In this document: positions 32,601 to 47,600 of the stretch, one piece after another
How the letters are laid out: each line of letters starts with the position of its first letter
Position numbering within the stretch: position 1 is the stretch's first letter
Origin: Sabethes cyaneus
Lineage: Eukaryota; Arthropoda; Insecta; Diptera; Culicidae
DNA length: 64,000 nucleotides
NCBI RefSeq assembly: GCF_943734655.1
Contig: NC_071354.1
Span: forward strand, 233,671,206-233,735,205
Direction of reading: 5' to 3'
Notes under the pieces: generated by a model
Seen by the model: only the letters and a program-made list of their open reading frames with translations
What the model was told of the DNA's origin: nothing
Databases searched by the model: none
Translations under genes and position numbers: made by a program

Positions 32601-35600
32601 GCTATAGCTGGTCTCGAACGACTGTATCGTTTGCTGCTTTGAAATCAATGAAAATGTGATGCGTGGGTACGTTGCACTCCCGACAAGGTCTGTCGGGTGG
32701 TAAAAATCTGGTCCGTTGATGCGCGAGTCCCTATGAAGCCTGCCTGGGAATTCCCTGGGGAACCTAGGGAAGGATCTGAGAGAGTACCTTATAGGCGGCG
32801 TTTACCACCGTTATGCCGCGATAGTTGCAGCAGTCGTGCTCTCTCAAATCTTGGAAATAGTGTAGTGCAGAGCCGTTGCCAGTGTTTCTCGGTCATTTTT
32901 ATAAAGCTCTGTCGGTAGGCGGTCTTTACCAGCGGCTTTGTTGGTCTTAAGCAACTCGATTTCTCGATTGACTTCTTGGGGATTAGGTGCTTGGACCTTA
33001 TTATCTTCCATGGGCACTCCCAGGTTAATTTCCGTTCCGTTCCCTCTGTAACTTCTTCACTGAGGTGTTTATCGAAGAACTGATTCCACCTAACGATCAT
33101 CTCGCAATCGTACGTGGACAAATTTCCTCCCTCGCAACATATGTCAGGTTTAGGCGAGTCAGCCCTTACGAGATTGGTTTAGCTTCACGTGAAGCGCGTG
33201 CGCGTGTCTTTGGCTCGAAATAGTTGCTCTAATTCTTTAAGATCTTTGTCCTCCTTCCGGATGGTGGTTAACTATTTTCTTGCTAATCGGTATTTGGGCA
33301 AGCTCTTCCAAGTGGCGATGTTTTTAGATAATTTTTCGAAAGCATTTTTTTACTCTCCACGCTTGTTGGTATTCCCCATCAAACTAATCATTTTGTTTTC
33401 TCCAGGGCACTTCATCTAGTGTACTAGGCACTCTCCGACGGCCGAGTATATTCTGCTTCAACCTTCTTCGTACCCAACTCCTCGAAAGGAGGCAGCACTT
33501 CATCCAATGTTCGCGCGTATTTCTCGGTAGATTCCGAGTAGGACGGCTTCCTCTGTCGGTTAACAGTTTTGATTAAACAGTTAATATCTGCACCTTGGAG
33601 GGAAAGTATGTTCGTGATGTTAGAGACCTTGGTAAATTGAATTCATTGTACGTTGGTCAGGTGATCTCCAGATGACTTTGTTGATATCTTTGCGTGGGAA
33701 AAAGGTGCTTCGGATCACCAGTCTCGGGAAGCTGCGAATTTATACATCGTTGGCTATTATCATTTGTCACCGGTCTATACATTTCTTCCCTACCGACCTG
33801 GGCGTTCAAACCCCGAACAACGATCTTCACGTCCCGTGGCACGAAGTTGTCTTACATTGCCTCCAGCCTCGCGTAGAATGCTTCCTTCTAATCGTCGGGT
33901 CAACTTTCATACGGGCAGTGCACGGTGATGGTACTGTCTTCTAATCTATCACGCGATTCTGCATTTCGCCGTACACTACAAAGTCTGTTTCCAGATCCTT
34001 GGTAATGCCACTGCCGTGGATCTTGCATAGTTTCTCGCTTTTGCAACAGATTTCCTGCAGAGCTACAAGGCTCAGTTCAGCCATCTGTAGTTCTTTTCCA
34101 AGTACTGAGTTTCCATTCGTCATCCTTGTTTCGTCGTTGAAATCGACGCATCGATTGCGATCTACGGGGCTGTCATCCTAGGTTTAGTGCTGATACACCA
34201 CATTTCTTAATTTAGCCGCCCGCTTCGGATCAGACGCTGCCATGAGTCGCTCCTAACCTGGAGTGCAGGCGCTCGCTAGGTTGAGGAATGTAGAGCCGTC
34301 AAGAGCCGCGCCAAGAGTTGCTAAATAGATTCTTTGATATATAAAAAATGAAGGTCTGTGCTCGGGACACGGACGCGTTTACTTAGAGTTACGAATGTAG
34401 ATAACATTCGACAATACGTGGCAAATGTTCAACGGTTTGTTTCGCAATTTTATAAATTACTATATTACTTATTTACAAATGCCTAGAAATATCATTTTTA
34501 TCAAGTTGCACATCATTTGTATCAACTGCTTGTTTCCATAATTTCCATTTACACTATTGGATGGGAAACCTTTAAAGCTTTTTTCCAATGTCGAGGTTGT
34601 AGAATTCACAAATGTATAAAATTAACGTTGCACAGTGGGACCATTCTGGAAAAAGGCGGTCAAAAGTCTTTTCTCGCTTTTCCTGACGTTTTTGAGCTTA
34701 GGTGTCTTCGGAGAAGTTTCTTAAAAAAGTATTCTGCATCTGTTGACATTTTCATACAATTAGATATATTAAGGGGATAACAAATTTGAAAAAATCTACT
34801 TTTTATAGGAACTAGATAGCATGTTTATGTGTTCGGCAAAGTTGTAGAGCTTTGAATTTAATGAAACTTTGCCGAAGATACTAAACATCTGCATCATACG
34901 GTTTGCGAGATATAATTGACTTTCTGTCGTGACCCCCTCAAAATCAGTTTATTAAACTTTTTGTACACAAAACCTTATCTAACAGGTTTGACATGTTCTA
35001 CAAACTTTTTGGCACTATCAAAATACGTAACTCTTTAGAAGGTGTAAATATCGTATGTTGCTTTATTTGCTTTAAAAATTGATTTGAAACATAAATTTTA
35101 CCGTTTTTACAAGTAATTTTTTCCGTAAATAGGCACCTACTGGCAGCTAAAGTTAGCATCGCTGGAACCACCGTAGTATATAGTATAAGTGTGCCAAAAA
35201 ATCACTACTTTTGGCGGTGTACAAACGGAAAGCGAAGAGTGACGGAGGAGTATGAATCACGAGCTACTGGCACAGCAAGGATGCCGGGTGACTGTGCAGT
35301 TAAATCCGTTATCTTCAAGAAACCCACCTGCACCAGGAATAGAGGGGTCCAACGTGCTAGATGGTTCGACCGGGTTGAAGCCGACTTGCGTGTGTCAACT
35401 CGAGACGCGTAACGAATTGGCGACAAGTAGCCCAGGACCGAGTACAATGGATAGGTATTCTTGATACGGCAAGAGCCACCCCGGCTCTCGGCTGCTAAAG
35501 TAATTAAGTAATGTAATTGGTAGATCCGTTAATTCTTGACAGTGAGTTATGTTTATGCTGATTTCAATAGCGATATTACAAATTGCTATTGATTTGCTAT

Positions 35601-38600
35601 ATCGATCAATTCTTAGAAAACGTTCTGGTCGATTGATGCAAATATCTTTAAAATTAGTTGAATTATCCAACCTGTACAATATTCCCCGCTTCCAACAACT
35701 TTTTTTCTCTTTACGTAAATGCCTGTTTTTCAAACAATTAGTTTGGATTTTTCCAGAAATATACCATTTGCTTAGATTTTTGCTATGATGTATTTGGATT
35801 GCCAAAGTTCCTTTTGAAATCATACTTATGGGCAAATGCCGAAAAGTTATCCAATTACGACGACATTTCTCTGTTGCAGAAGATGGCGAATTTGTAATTA
35901 AACTTCTCGTATTTGCAAAAGGCTAATAACGTTTTTTTGAACGCTGAGCTTTTCTTTATGTCTTGTGAATTCGATATTTAGATTTACTAAGATGCATTAA
36001 AATAAAACATCATTGCTTTATACGGGTATTGTGCTGATGATTTATCTAACGTAATTTAAAAAAAATCTTAAGGGGAGCAATGATTTCCGTGCATTTAAGT
36101 AGAGTTATTGCAGAGGGTGTTGTAAAAAACCAATATTGGATTGGTTTCCTTCTATTCAGATTCGTTTTCTCGTTTTGCCTCATTATCCAGAAGCAATCCG
36201 AGCGTTATTGAAAAGCATCCGATTCATAAAAAGGGCACCAGAAGTGAGGAAGAAAATTATCGGGATCTATCCAGTGCAAAGCGGAATCTTTAAGAAGAAA
36301 TCAGTAGTTGCGAACCTTTCACCTTGCTGGTTACGAATTTCATCTCGAGGGGTTTTCAGGTGGATTTGCATATATACAGATATGAGCAAAGTATTTAATG
36401 CCGTTAGTATCAACAGCATCACGGAGGAAGTTGAAGATGTTTGTATGCGAAGCTCGTTGTACAACTGGTTAAAATCATATCTCGAACACAGAGTGCAATT
36501 AGTAAAAATGCGTGGCGACGTGGTTGTTTGTTTACTGTGCACTCCGGAGTACCACAAGGTAGTCCCTTAGAATCACCTGCTGTTCGTGCTTTTGACGACT
36601 GACTCTTTTCTCCCATTAATCATATGGATGCCTATCTAAAATTCCAGGATTTTTTAGAAAGAACAGTTTGACATTATAATAACCTTACATGGAAAAGGTA
36701 AATCAGAGTTTTCCATGGGTGCCCGTTTGATTTGTTTATAGAAAACAAAAATGAAAAAAGTAATTTTTCTCATTTCAATGCCAAGTTTGTAAATTTTTGT
36801 GAGACGCTTTATTCTCAGCAGTGTCGAATTGAAAATTCAACGATTTTTAAACATATCATCAATATAAGAATTCAAAGGATAATCTTTTATATCATTGCAT
36901 TGTAAATTTAAGCAAGAGATTTCTCTAAATTACAGCAACGGGTTTCTCTGTGGCGTCCAAGTTAGTTATTGAGCGGCAATGATTTGCTAAGTGCAAACGC
37001 AGTGCAGTGTCATCAAACCATTTGGAAAATCAATATCGATACTCACGTTGACGACAGTTGCAGAAACAGGTCCTTGTTCTTGTCGATGGTCATCTCGAAC
37101 TGGAGCATCTCGTTGATCGGCGCCAGAATCCATTTGTTGCTGTGCATGGTCGGCTGCAGCTGCTGCTCGTAGGAACCGGCCAGATTATCGTTCTGCATTA
37201 GCGACGGCGTTCCGCAGCCCTTTTTGACCTGGAAAATACGAAGGATACGGACGGACGATTTAGTTGCTGGTCACCTATTTAAGCGTGGGATGGAGATCAA
37301 GGACAGCTGCGCGCGGAACGGAACGGAACCGAACCGACCGGGAAAGTGTGAAGTAAATTTAAATTGAAACTGACAGACTGAACGGTTTCTGGTCACTGCC
37401 GGCCGGTCGGCCGCTCTAGGCGAGAGACAGACCGAGCGAGCGAGGCTAAGAGACAATTTCGGGCGGAATCACAATGATTTAATGGTCGATTTAGCTTGTT
37501 GGCAAAGTGCATAAATATCAATAAAAATAAAAGCATCTCGGAATCTCTGATGCAATACGCGCGTTGCCAAACGAACTGACCATGGAATGGCCGCGGCAGT
37601 GCCGCAGCGGCGGCTGCTGTGCCCTAGAAGACCGAGAGGAGGAGTGTGTGTCAGTATGCAAAATAATTGCAATAAAATGCGGCTGAGGCATGTGTGGAAC
37701 TTGAAAGAGATTTGCTCCATTTTACCAATCTTCTTGGCAGTCAGTGGCACGCGCGCAATCGCAACCTTTGCTTCGTACGTACGTAGCGTGGAAATTGAGA
37801 TTAATGGATCGCCTGGCTGCAAATCTATGTCACCATAAACTAGGTGAAAGCGGTTCAATTTCGAGCGATCGTAAATGCGCTAGGCTGCAGGCTGCAATTG
37901 TAGGTTGCACTGCTTCCTCCCGGATTAGGTAGCGGACGTTGGAGGCCTTCTCGTTTGTTTAATCTTCTCTGTGCAGCAATAAATGCTTAAGCGCAGAAAA
38001 TTTCTGCATTTCTGCAACTGACATTTGTGCCATTCAGCCTAACAAACTGGTAAACAAACTACTTATGAAAGAGTTTAACGGGCGAATATAAAAACGTATC
38101 ATCCCAGTCTCGTCCTCCTTCATTTTTTCAGAACCTAACACAGCCAATTAGGAGAGTATCCAAAAATCATATACTAGCTAACTAGCGTCGGCCGGCATCA
38201 AAAAGGAAGGTGCTGCGGAAGTTTCTGCATCCATCGATCGAAAAATCATCGATTTTATTGCTTTTTTGAGTTCTCACGTGATTCATATTTATGGGAGAAA
38301 CACAGCCACGGATCCACTGCCAGTTAGTAGTGATTCTTTTACAGCCACCATTTAAAATGAAGTGAAAAGAATTAGCTCGGCTGTCTGCATAACAAACAGA
38401 CAGACCCTAGCTATTGTTTGTTTAACTCATTCGAGAGCTTGTTGTTGGTCTACTGGAAAGCTTACCGGGCAGCTTAAATGGGTGGCGGAGGCTAATCTAC
38501 ATTTCACAGAAAAGAAATGAAAAGCAACAAAAAAAAATGAGCTGCGGTGAAACGAACAATCTCCGACCGAGCGGTCGGTTCGGATTTATTTAACAATGTT

Positions 38601-41600
38601 ATTAGAGCCGGTCGTAAAAATCAAACAAGTTTCATCAAAATGTTCAGCTTAGTCAGAATGTCACCTTCCGCCGCACACACTCCGGTCACCGGTGTTTGGC
38701 ACCGGCAATCGGGACGAAACGAAACCAAAGGAATATCACTTAATCCTGTCCGTTCGACCGACCAAACCGTTCATTGGCGAAGATGCCGAAGAAGTCAATA
38801 GGATCATTAAATTAAAATGGTACGATGATGCAGAAAGTTGCGCTCTTTTCGCGGGCAGAATGTGATAGCGATCGTATTTACGACCCCTGGGAAGGGTTTG
38901 GAATCTCTGGGTGGCAAATGGGGCGGATCCGCTGCATACGAAGCTGAGAACGAGCTGAGCTGCGCTGAGTCGAGCTGAGTGCCGAAAATCTTTGCAGCTT
39001 CACATTCGCATCGGCCAATTGTGGTGGTGGCCAGTCCCGGTGGGAAACGTAAACGGCTGGGTGGGAAGGAGGTGAACGGGGCGTGAGGGGGAGGCAGGAG
39101 CTTGCGAAAGCGATAAGGAGGAAGACAATAAATTATATAAGCCCGAAAAGAAAGAAGAGTCGGTGCGAAGAAATGAATCGAAAAGGGCAAAAAACTGCAA
39201 CAAAAATGGAATGTATTTCTGAATCAGAAAAATCCAGTAAAACCAGTTTTATGCGTGTTTTATTACTCGAACCGGCAGGGTCTAAGCGCGGAACAGCGCG
39301 GTTGGGCTGGGGGAAATTGAATCTGTACTCGGGAGGATCGGGCCAGTTCTGGAGAATGCGCTTAACCTTTGCCTGACCAGGGGGCGTCGGTAGAAATGTA
39401 AATGCATTCTACTCTTGTTTCCGAACTTTTATTTAGAGATATTTTAGACAGTTTATGAAATAAGAAGCAACTTTATTTGATTTAGAGATGTAATCCTGTA
39501 TACGGAGGAGATCGCGCAGACCTTCGAGGGTTAACCGTGCGATTCAGCATGGGATCGATTTGGGTGGAGAGGCAACAAGCTCGTCGAGTTGTTGTGTGCG
39601 CGCATATGTGAAGGATCGAGACAATCAGACGCGCATCGGGGCTCAGCTCGGGGGAGAGTCGGAGAGATCGGAGCGCAGCGAAGCGGAATGGTTTTCTCCT
39701 CAGTCCAGTGATGCCAGATCTATGGATTTATCCGTAGTTCTACGGTTTTGAGAATTTTCTACGGAGTTTCAAATTCAAATTTACGGAGTTCTTCTGAGAG
39801 AAAGAAACGAATAGACTAGTAAAGAGGGTTTACTCTACTGAGTACTGGATTAAAACGAAAAGATTTACGTTAACGCTGTCATACTGTCACGCACGACAAA
39901 AATAACATAAAAATTTAAGCAAAAATGACGAAAAGATGCCAAAATAGTGCCAAAAAATGAATGAAAAACGTCAAAACGGTTACAAAACATGCATGAAAAA
40001 AAACGACGTAAGAGCGATGCAAAATTTTTTTGGTCGAGGTCACGTTTGGTATGGTCGGTTTGATAACGGGAACTCAACCAAAAAACAAATTATTTGCTCT
40101 AAACCAAATGGTGTAAACCCTATTTGATTCTGCGGACTTCTTTATACAAAATTATTAGGTTTTTATGTTTCGTTTTTGCTTACCAAGCAAAAGGCGAGAA
40201 AAAAATAAAAATATGTTAAAAATAGGGGAAAATAAGCAAAATGGGGCCCTTCTTGGTGGCAGACAAGAAAGGGGTAGGTACTATGCGATTCTCCGGAAAA
40301 TTTTATATAAGATCACCTACTTTTTATCATCCTGTAGGCCGTATCTTAATTGCGTCTGTTTTTTGGTTTGTTTTTGCCCATAGTGCATCGTTAGAAAACA
40401 AAGTGTACGACAAAAACGCATTAAAAACGAGACAAAACATGCAAAAGAGACAACAACAAAACAGTAAGAGCAACAGCAACAAAAATGGCAGAAATCCGTC
40501 GAAAAAACAACAAAAAACAGACGTCAGAAAAATGCACCTACGACAAAAATAAGAATAAGGTGAAAAGACACTTAAAATATGACATAGAAATAACAAAAAG
40601 ACGACCGAGAGATGACATAAAGACTAAGAATACTAAGAAAATACAACAAAGAGATCACAAAAGACTGCAAAAGCAACAATGAGATGACAAAAAACTACGC
40701 TAAAAATAACGATAAATATAGAAGAGAAAGACGACGAAACAAAAGGCACTAAAGAGACAACATTTTTATTTTCGTGACAACAAAAAGGATGATGAAAAGA
40801 CAAGAACAAAAACGGCAAAATGACCAAAGGCGCCAAAATAACAAGAAAAAAACGAATAAAACGAAAAAAAACACCGAAAAAACTACAAAAAAAGCCAAAC
40901 TCAGAGGACAAAAAACGACAAAGAGACGACGAAATTATCATGAAAATACGTCAGAAGAGCGGCAAAAAACAACGAAATGCACGACAAAAATAAAGGTCTT
41001 TAGAATAAAGGCATTAAAAAATGAGACAAAACATGAAAAAACGACAACGAAAACGAAAATGACGAATATACGGCAGAAAGACCATAAAATGTCGACGAAA
41101 AAATGTCAAATAGGTGACGAAAAGACAGTAACAAAAACGACGAAACGTCGACGAAATACGATAAAAAGGTGGACAAAAAAGCTGATAAAAAAATCGACAA
41201 AAATGTCGATGAAAAACCGCCAAAAACAGCAACAAAAATGACAAAAATTCATTATAAATACTAATAAAAATGGAAAACACAAGAAAAACGACAAAAAGCA
41301 CAACGAAAAAATGATAAATATATGACAGAAAGACTACAAATGCCGACGAAATGACACCAAAATGGCAACGAAAAGGCGACAAAAAAGTGGGGGAAAACCG
41401 TCGAAACAAGCAACAAAAAAGAGACATCAAAAACGAACCAGGAACGAAAATAAAAAGATGGCGAAAAGACAGCAAGAATATGACTTCGAGATAATAAAAA
41501 AACGACAAAGAGAGGAAAAAAGACGACAAAAAGCGTAGCAAAACCACTAATCAGATGATAAAAAGACGCTCAAGCAGCATAAAAAACAAAAAAAAAAATA

Positions 41601-44600
41601 ACAGACGGCAAAATATGCAAAAAAAAACGACGAATACAGGAGAGAAAGACGACAAAAGAACGATGAAAAGGCAGTAACATTTTTGTTGTCTTATAAATAA
41701 ACAGGACAACGAAATAATGTGAATGGTGAAGAAATAACAACAACAAAAAAACGTCGAACAAGAATAACATACGATTAACAGACGCAGAATACAGTAATGT
41801 TCCGATTTTGTCAGTCCCATGTTGAATTTTGGGCTGACAAAATGAGGAAACTGACAAAATCGGGAAAAAAAAATCGAAATCGAAATTTTTTTCAAAATTC
41901 AAGACTTAAGACCTTGCAATATCAAAGACTTTTACTAAAAATTAAATTTAACTTTAACCGAAAGCTCAATGAACCGGGCACAGCACCACTGGTCTAGAGC
42001 CTTTTTTTGGTGCGCATTAGTTTTGAGCGGGAGAACTTGGTTTTAGGTTTATAGAACCTTTGGAAGAGTTTCTTAAAATTAAAAGTTCTATCATTCAGTG
42101 GAATTCAAATTTTGATTAATCCCCCTAAAAGTGAAATAAAAAATTTATTTTTCTTCAGTTTCAATATAACACATTGATGTGTTCTGCAAAGTTTAACAGT
42201 ATATTATTACAAGAAATTTTGCTGAAGACAGTAACCTACCCAGCAAGCATTTTCATATGTATAAAAAAGGCAAAAATCAGCATTACGTACAGATATACAT
42301 GCTAAATAAATCGTATTTCATGCGCAAAATGGGCATATCCGTACTATTTTGGAGGCGATATACGTGATTACGAATAATTTTGAGCGTTACGACTATATAA
42401 GTATTTATATACGATAATATCCGATTAAGCGCGAGTCGCTCCGTACTACTCTACGATTTTGTGCTGAAAATCGTATGTATGTCAGTCATTATCATTATAT
42501 ACGACAAAAAATCAACTTGATCCCACTTTATCCAGCTTTAGTTACGATTTCGAGTTTGTTAGGAGATATTTACGATAGTTTTCGTACATTGATATACGAG
42601 TTGGTGCTAGCTGGGTACTGTCTCTTCAGCAAAGATAGAAAAATCCTATTTCTCATAAATGAAAAATCGTTAAAATCAGTTTTTCTATTTTAACTATTTT
42701 TGTATTTGTTGTATGACTTTTCTGTGTTTTACAAAGTTGTACAAATAGTAAAAATACACAACATTGCTGAATATAGTATACCTCTATCTTTGCTTGTTTA
42801 GAAACTATAGAACTTTTACTATAAAAATATCCTAATTTTGATCCCGAATTACTCGCAGGAAGGCATCATTTTATTCAAAAACTCCCCAGAGAATCAGAAT
42901 AGTTTCAAGCAGGCTGAAAGGTCTTATCAATCATGTTTAAAAGCACAAAAGTTAAACAAAATTTATAGGCTGACAAAATCGGGGTAAAAAGCTGATAAAA
43001 TCTGGGGTAGACAAAATCGTAACATTACTGTAATCGACAAACGACAACGGAAGGCAAAAGCACGCCGAAAACCCCAAATGCCAAAAAAGGAGGGCAAAAC
43101 ATAACTATCAGACGATAGAAATAGCATGAAAATATAATAAAGACGACGGAAACGCCAAAACAGGAACAAAGTAGTACCAAAAGAGTTAAAGAGCGCTAAA
43201 AATACGCCAAACATGCAAACGACGAAAAAATTATGAATATACGAAAACGATGACGAAAAGACGACAAAACAATGACAAAAAACGACAAGAAGTTGATAAA
43301 AAAGCTTGAAAAATGCAACAAATCATGCGAAGAAGACGTTAAAAAATGACGAATTTGCAATAGAAAGTTAACAAAGTAATGATGAATAGCGGTAAAACAA
43401 ATATGGCAGAAATTCGTCAAAATCTAGCAAAAATAGAATACACGACAAAAACATCATTTAAAAAGCGCGTCAAAATTAAAGCGATTAAAGATGTAAAAAA
43501 AAGACGACCGAAAAAGAGTACAGAAAGACAACGAAAAAACGACGAAACGACAATAAAAACAGAATTAAATAGCCACTGCGATAGTCTTAATGATCGCCTT
43601 CTATGGCAGTTTTGGTTGTCTTGACAGCAAGCAAAACGACGAGAAAAGGTGATGCAAAGACAACAAAAACAGCAAAACGACAACAAAATTTTTTGGAGAG
43701 ATGACAAAGATTGATAAAAAATGTCGACAAATTGAGATACCCAAATGAAGACGCCCAAACAACAACAAAAAAGACGACAAAAATAGTAAAAAGCCATTGA
43801 GAAAAGGGACCAAAAATCTAGCAACAGAGGCCAAATGACGAACAGAAGACGAAATTAAGAAGATGGCTGAAAGACACCAAAACTACGGCATAGAGATAAC
43901 AAAAAGACGACAGAGAGATGACAAAAGACGACGAATTCGAAGAAAATACAATAAAGAGATGTCAAAAGATGGCCGAAAAGCATTGTTAAAAAAAAACAAG
44001 AAAGTGACGAAAAGAATCCAAAACATCGGTAGAAAATTAAAACAAAAAAAAAACAAATAGGCGATAAAATTTGCAAAAAATGATGACGAATATAGGACAG
44101 CAAGACGGTGAAAAGACAGTAAAGAGGGAACATTTTTGTTGTCTTGTAAACAAACACGATGACGAAAACTATCAAAATGGTGACGAAAAGACAACAACAA
44201 AAACGGCGAAACTACATATGACAAAAGACGATGACAAAAAACGAAAAAAATCAACAAAATGACGAGGGAAAGAAGTCAATACAGCAACAAAAAACAACAA
44301 AAATGTCAAGGAGCCACTGAAAAAATCGAACCAAAAACTGGGGTCAAAACAGGACGAACAGACAATAAAAATAACATGAAAATACAATGAAGACAACGGA
44401 AAGATGCTAAAACAGTGTCAAAACAACAAAAAAAGGAGCAAAAAGATTAAAAAGCGTAGAATATACAACACAACTTGTCGAAATGACGACGAAAAGACGC
44501 CAAAATAGCGACAAAAAACGACAAAAGTTGTTTAAAACTCGTCATAAAACGCCACAAAACATGCGAAATAGACGGCGAAACACGAGTATACCATAGAAAG

Positions 44601-47600
44601 CCAACAAGGTGACGACGAAAAGAAGCCAAAACAGCGTCAAAAAATCTTAACACAAATAAGACAAGAAATTGTTTGAAAAGCGTCAAAAAGGCGACAAAAT
44701 ATGCAAAAGAGACGGCGAATAAAGTACAGAAAGACGACCGAACGACAATAAAAAATAACACTTTAATTATCTTGTTTTTTAATTGTCAGAAGGGCATTAG
44801 GTTAAAAGACCACCGCGATAGTCTTAGTGATCGAATTTTGCGGCAGTTTTGGTTGTTTTGACAATAAACAGGACAACGAGACGCCAAAAAGGTTATAAGA
44901 GGACAACAAAAATTGCAAAACGAGAACAAAAAAACTATCGAAAGATGACAAAAATTGACAGAATGACGTTGTTAAGAGAAGATGCCAAAACAACCGCAAA
45001 AAAGACGACAAAAACGGTGAAAAGTCATTGAAACATGCGATGTAAGATGCTAAGGCAGACATCTAAAAATGACGAACAGACACGGACAATGTAAATATGA
45101 TAAAAAGATCATGAAAAGACGACAAAAAGACGTATAAAACTAAACAAAATAACGAAAAGACAACATAAGAACGACTTATAGATGGCAAATAGACGACGAA
45201 GGGGCGTTGAAAAGACATCGGAAAGATGACGAAAAACTGACACGCCGAAAACGCCAAAGAGGTGACAAAAATATCAAGAGAGACAACAAAAAAACACGAA
45301 AGAAAGTTTAAAAATACATGCGGAAACAACGAAATGACGATAAAATGACCAGAAAATGCCAAAACATACTACAAACGAGAACAAAACGACGCCACCAAGA
45401 GCTAATCTAAAATGCTACAGAAGACAATAAAAATAACAACAAATTGCTGGAAAGAGACACTTTTCAGGAAAACAAACAAACAGGCAAAGCTGCGAATGAA
45501 GCACAAATGTCGGTTAAACTTTTATTTAAACTAAAATTTGATTCAAAATTTGTTTAAATTGCGCCTCTTTATTGATTTAGAAAAGTGTAACTCTTTCTTC
45601 GCAGATAAAACTACGATTTTTTTCTGGGCAAACTCTGGCAACGCTGCAGTCCTCAGTGTGGTAGCTGCTCTGCCCTGCACTGTGGTAGATCTTCCTCGAT
45701 TGTACCACCACAAGGTGTGAGGAGCACCGGCCGGCTGGAAACGTTCACCAGTCAGCAGTGCCATCAGCAGGAAGAATTCAGTGCCGAAAGAAGAACACTC
45801 GCTGCATGCTCGCTCAGGAATGTTATTCTATGTAAATTCCTGTCCGGTTCGAATGAACGAAACGAACGTTCGGTTCCTCTGGGACTGCGACTGGCCGGTC
45901 GGCCGGCCTGCCGCGAGACAGCTTTCGTTTTCGTAAAGATCAGAATATAATACGGAAAGAACGTGTTGCAGAAGAATGCTCGAGCTTTTGTGAGCGCTCT
46001 TGTTCTAGCATTCGTTCGTCGAAGCAGCGACGAATCTCTCAATAAAACAATTTAGATAATTTTCCTCTATTAAGCAGCATTAGGAGATACAAAATGATTG
46101 ACCTCTAAACATTTAACTTTTTTTCCTTTCCTGGCGCGCTCTTTGGAACAACACAACGGAGTGGCTGCTGATGCTGCTGTTGCCGCTTTACTCGCTGATA
46201 ACGACCGTTTTGTGTATGGGCGCGTGTGATCAAGGGCCTCACATCGAGAAGAACCCGATGACTAAACAACATATGCGTGTCTGCCGCAATTGCAGGGCAA
46301 GAACGACCGCCGGTGGCGGTGACGGCAACGACGGTGGGGTCAAAAAATTCTTGCCTTTCATAATTTGTTAACAAGCCAATGCATACGTTGTTTCGGGGCA
46401 AGAGCAGATAGCAAAGCCACCCAACAGGAAGCTTTGTCGAAAATGTGACACACGGAAGATAAAATTGATATGAGAAAAAACATTTACTTTTCCCCTTGCC
46501 CCAGTGTACCCTATAAAAGATGTATGTAATTGACCACTCACTCGTTGCTTCCAAAGTGCTAAGTGATTTTAAATTGCTATTGGAATGATGTTTTCTTGCT
46601 TTGTTTGGGTGTGAACACAGAACAAACCACATAGGAAAGACGTTAGAAGCTCCGATAGGAAAGGTACCTTCGCTCTTTGTTGCCTGCGCTTGGATCATTA
46701 GAGACAAAACAAGTGCTCTGGCCTTTCGGTTCCATCCAGCATGACTTTTACTAATAAAGCAATTTGGTAATGTACCGAACGGATCAGGTGTTTGATTGGA
46801 TGATGTTCTTCACTCCAATAAAATCACTCCAATAAATCTCCGGCTTTGATTTTAGTATGGTATGATCACTCAAACCATACTATCAGATTAGTGCACTAAT
46901 GTAATGAGAAATGTTACTTGCTTGCCTCCTTCCGAGAGTTAGTTTTAGTCGAAACAGAACATCTATTTCAAACAAACTTCAACTCGACACGACATGAAAG
47001 CATTTCTCCACCATTATCCAGATGAGATTAGCAAATGCGGAAGCATATTCCGGTAAAACGCTCGGACACCGATGAAAAGTGCATTGCTGTCAGACCGGCG
47101 GACGGCGCCAGTCTACCTGTAGAATATCCCCAGCCCGGTCCCTGGTGCCGCTGCAGCCGCAGAGTTTTGCTTTTTCTATGTATTTTTGGCACGCAGCAGA
47201 GAACGAAACTCAAACTTACCCTGGCGCTAGCTAGCTAAGCTAGAGACCGAGACCGCAGCGTGTTTAACAGCCGGGACAGACACATCCCACGGGAAAAAAG
47301 GTTATACGAGTTTAAAAGTAATGATAGAGCAGATTTTCTGAATATTAGCCGATGCAATCTCTAAGCCATTTGCTTGCGAGGGATAGCTAGCTAGCTAGGC
47401 GTCTCCTAGCTTAGGTACACTGTTTGATCAGAAATGATCTTTAAAGAGAACCACCCGTTTGCGGTATCACAGCATCGGGATCGTGCCAGACTATTATCAT
47501 AGTTGAAGCTGATTTATCGTAGAGGATAGTAATTATACTAAAGACTGCAGATATTTTCAACATTTTTTAAATACTTTTTTGGACGTGTTCAAACCTTGAA

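Larger units (their letters stand above)
24088..37046 (-). other. Glypican intron of 13.0 kb filled with transposon remains
   Basis: It is bounded by GTGAGT (37046-37041) and GTTACAG (24088-24090). Contents are listed as separate features (RNase H fragment, CR1, RTE fragments, MITEs). The stretch 24088-25950 shows no element except a CCTG run at 24600-24622; 34360-35190 and 35520-36130 hold only AT-rich sequence. Confidence 0.8.
39880..45470 (+). repeat. 5.6-kb A-rich degenerate array, unit about GACGACAAAA
   Basis: Nearly the whole stretch is built from short units such as GACGAAAA, ACGACAAAA and GACAACAAAA, purine-rich on the plus strand. Longer blocks recur: ATAGAAATAACAAAAAGACG near 40580, with related copies near 41480 and 43890; CGCGATAGTCTTAGTGATCG near 44814 and a related block near 43574; AACATTTTTGTTGTCTT near 41675 and 44129. 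Unrelated DNA interrupts it at 40062-40390 and 41792-43030. Open frames across it (lysine/threonine-rich on plus, phenylalanine/leucine-rich on minus) are composition artefacts. Confidence 0.85.

Noticed and set aside
38807..39190. 127-aa minus-strand frame rich in Pro, Phe and Ser
   Set aside because: Composition-driven by a GC/purine-rich intronic patch; no motif.
40774..41547. Long frames in the A-rich array (155 aa Lys/Thr-rich on plus, 177 aa Phe/Leu-rich on minus)
   Set aside because: They follow directly from the skewed repeat composition, have no motifs and change frame with unit decay.
46105..46707. 200-aa minus-strand frame inside the large glypican intron
   Set aside because: No recognisable domain and low-complexity Gln/His stretches; a spliced intron lies here and nothing supports a nested gene.
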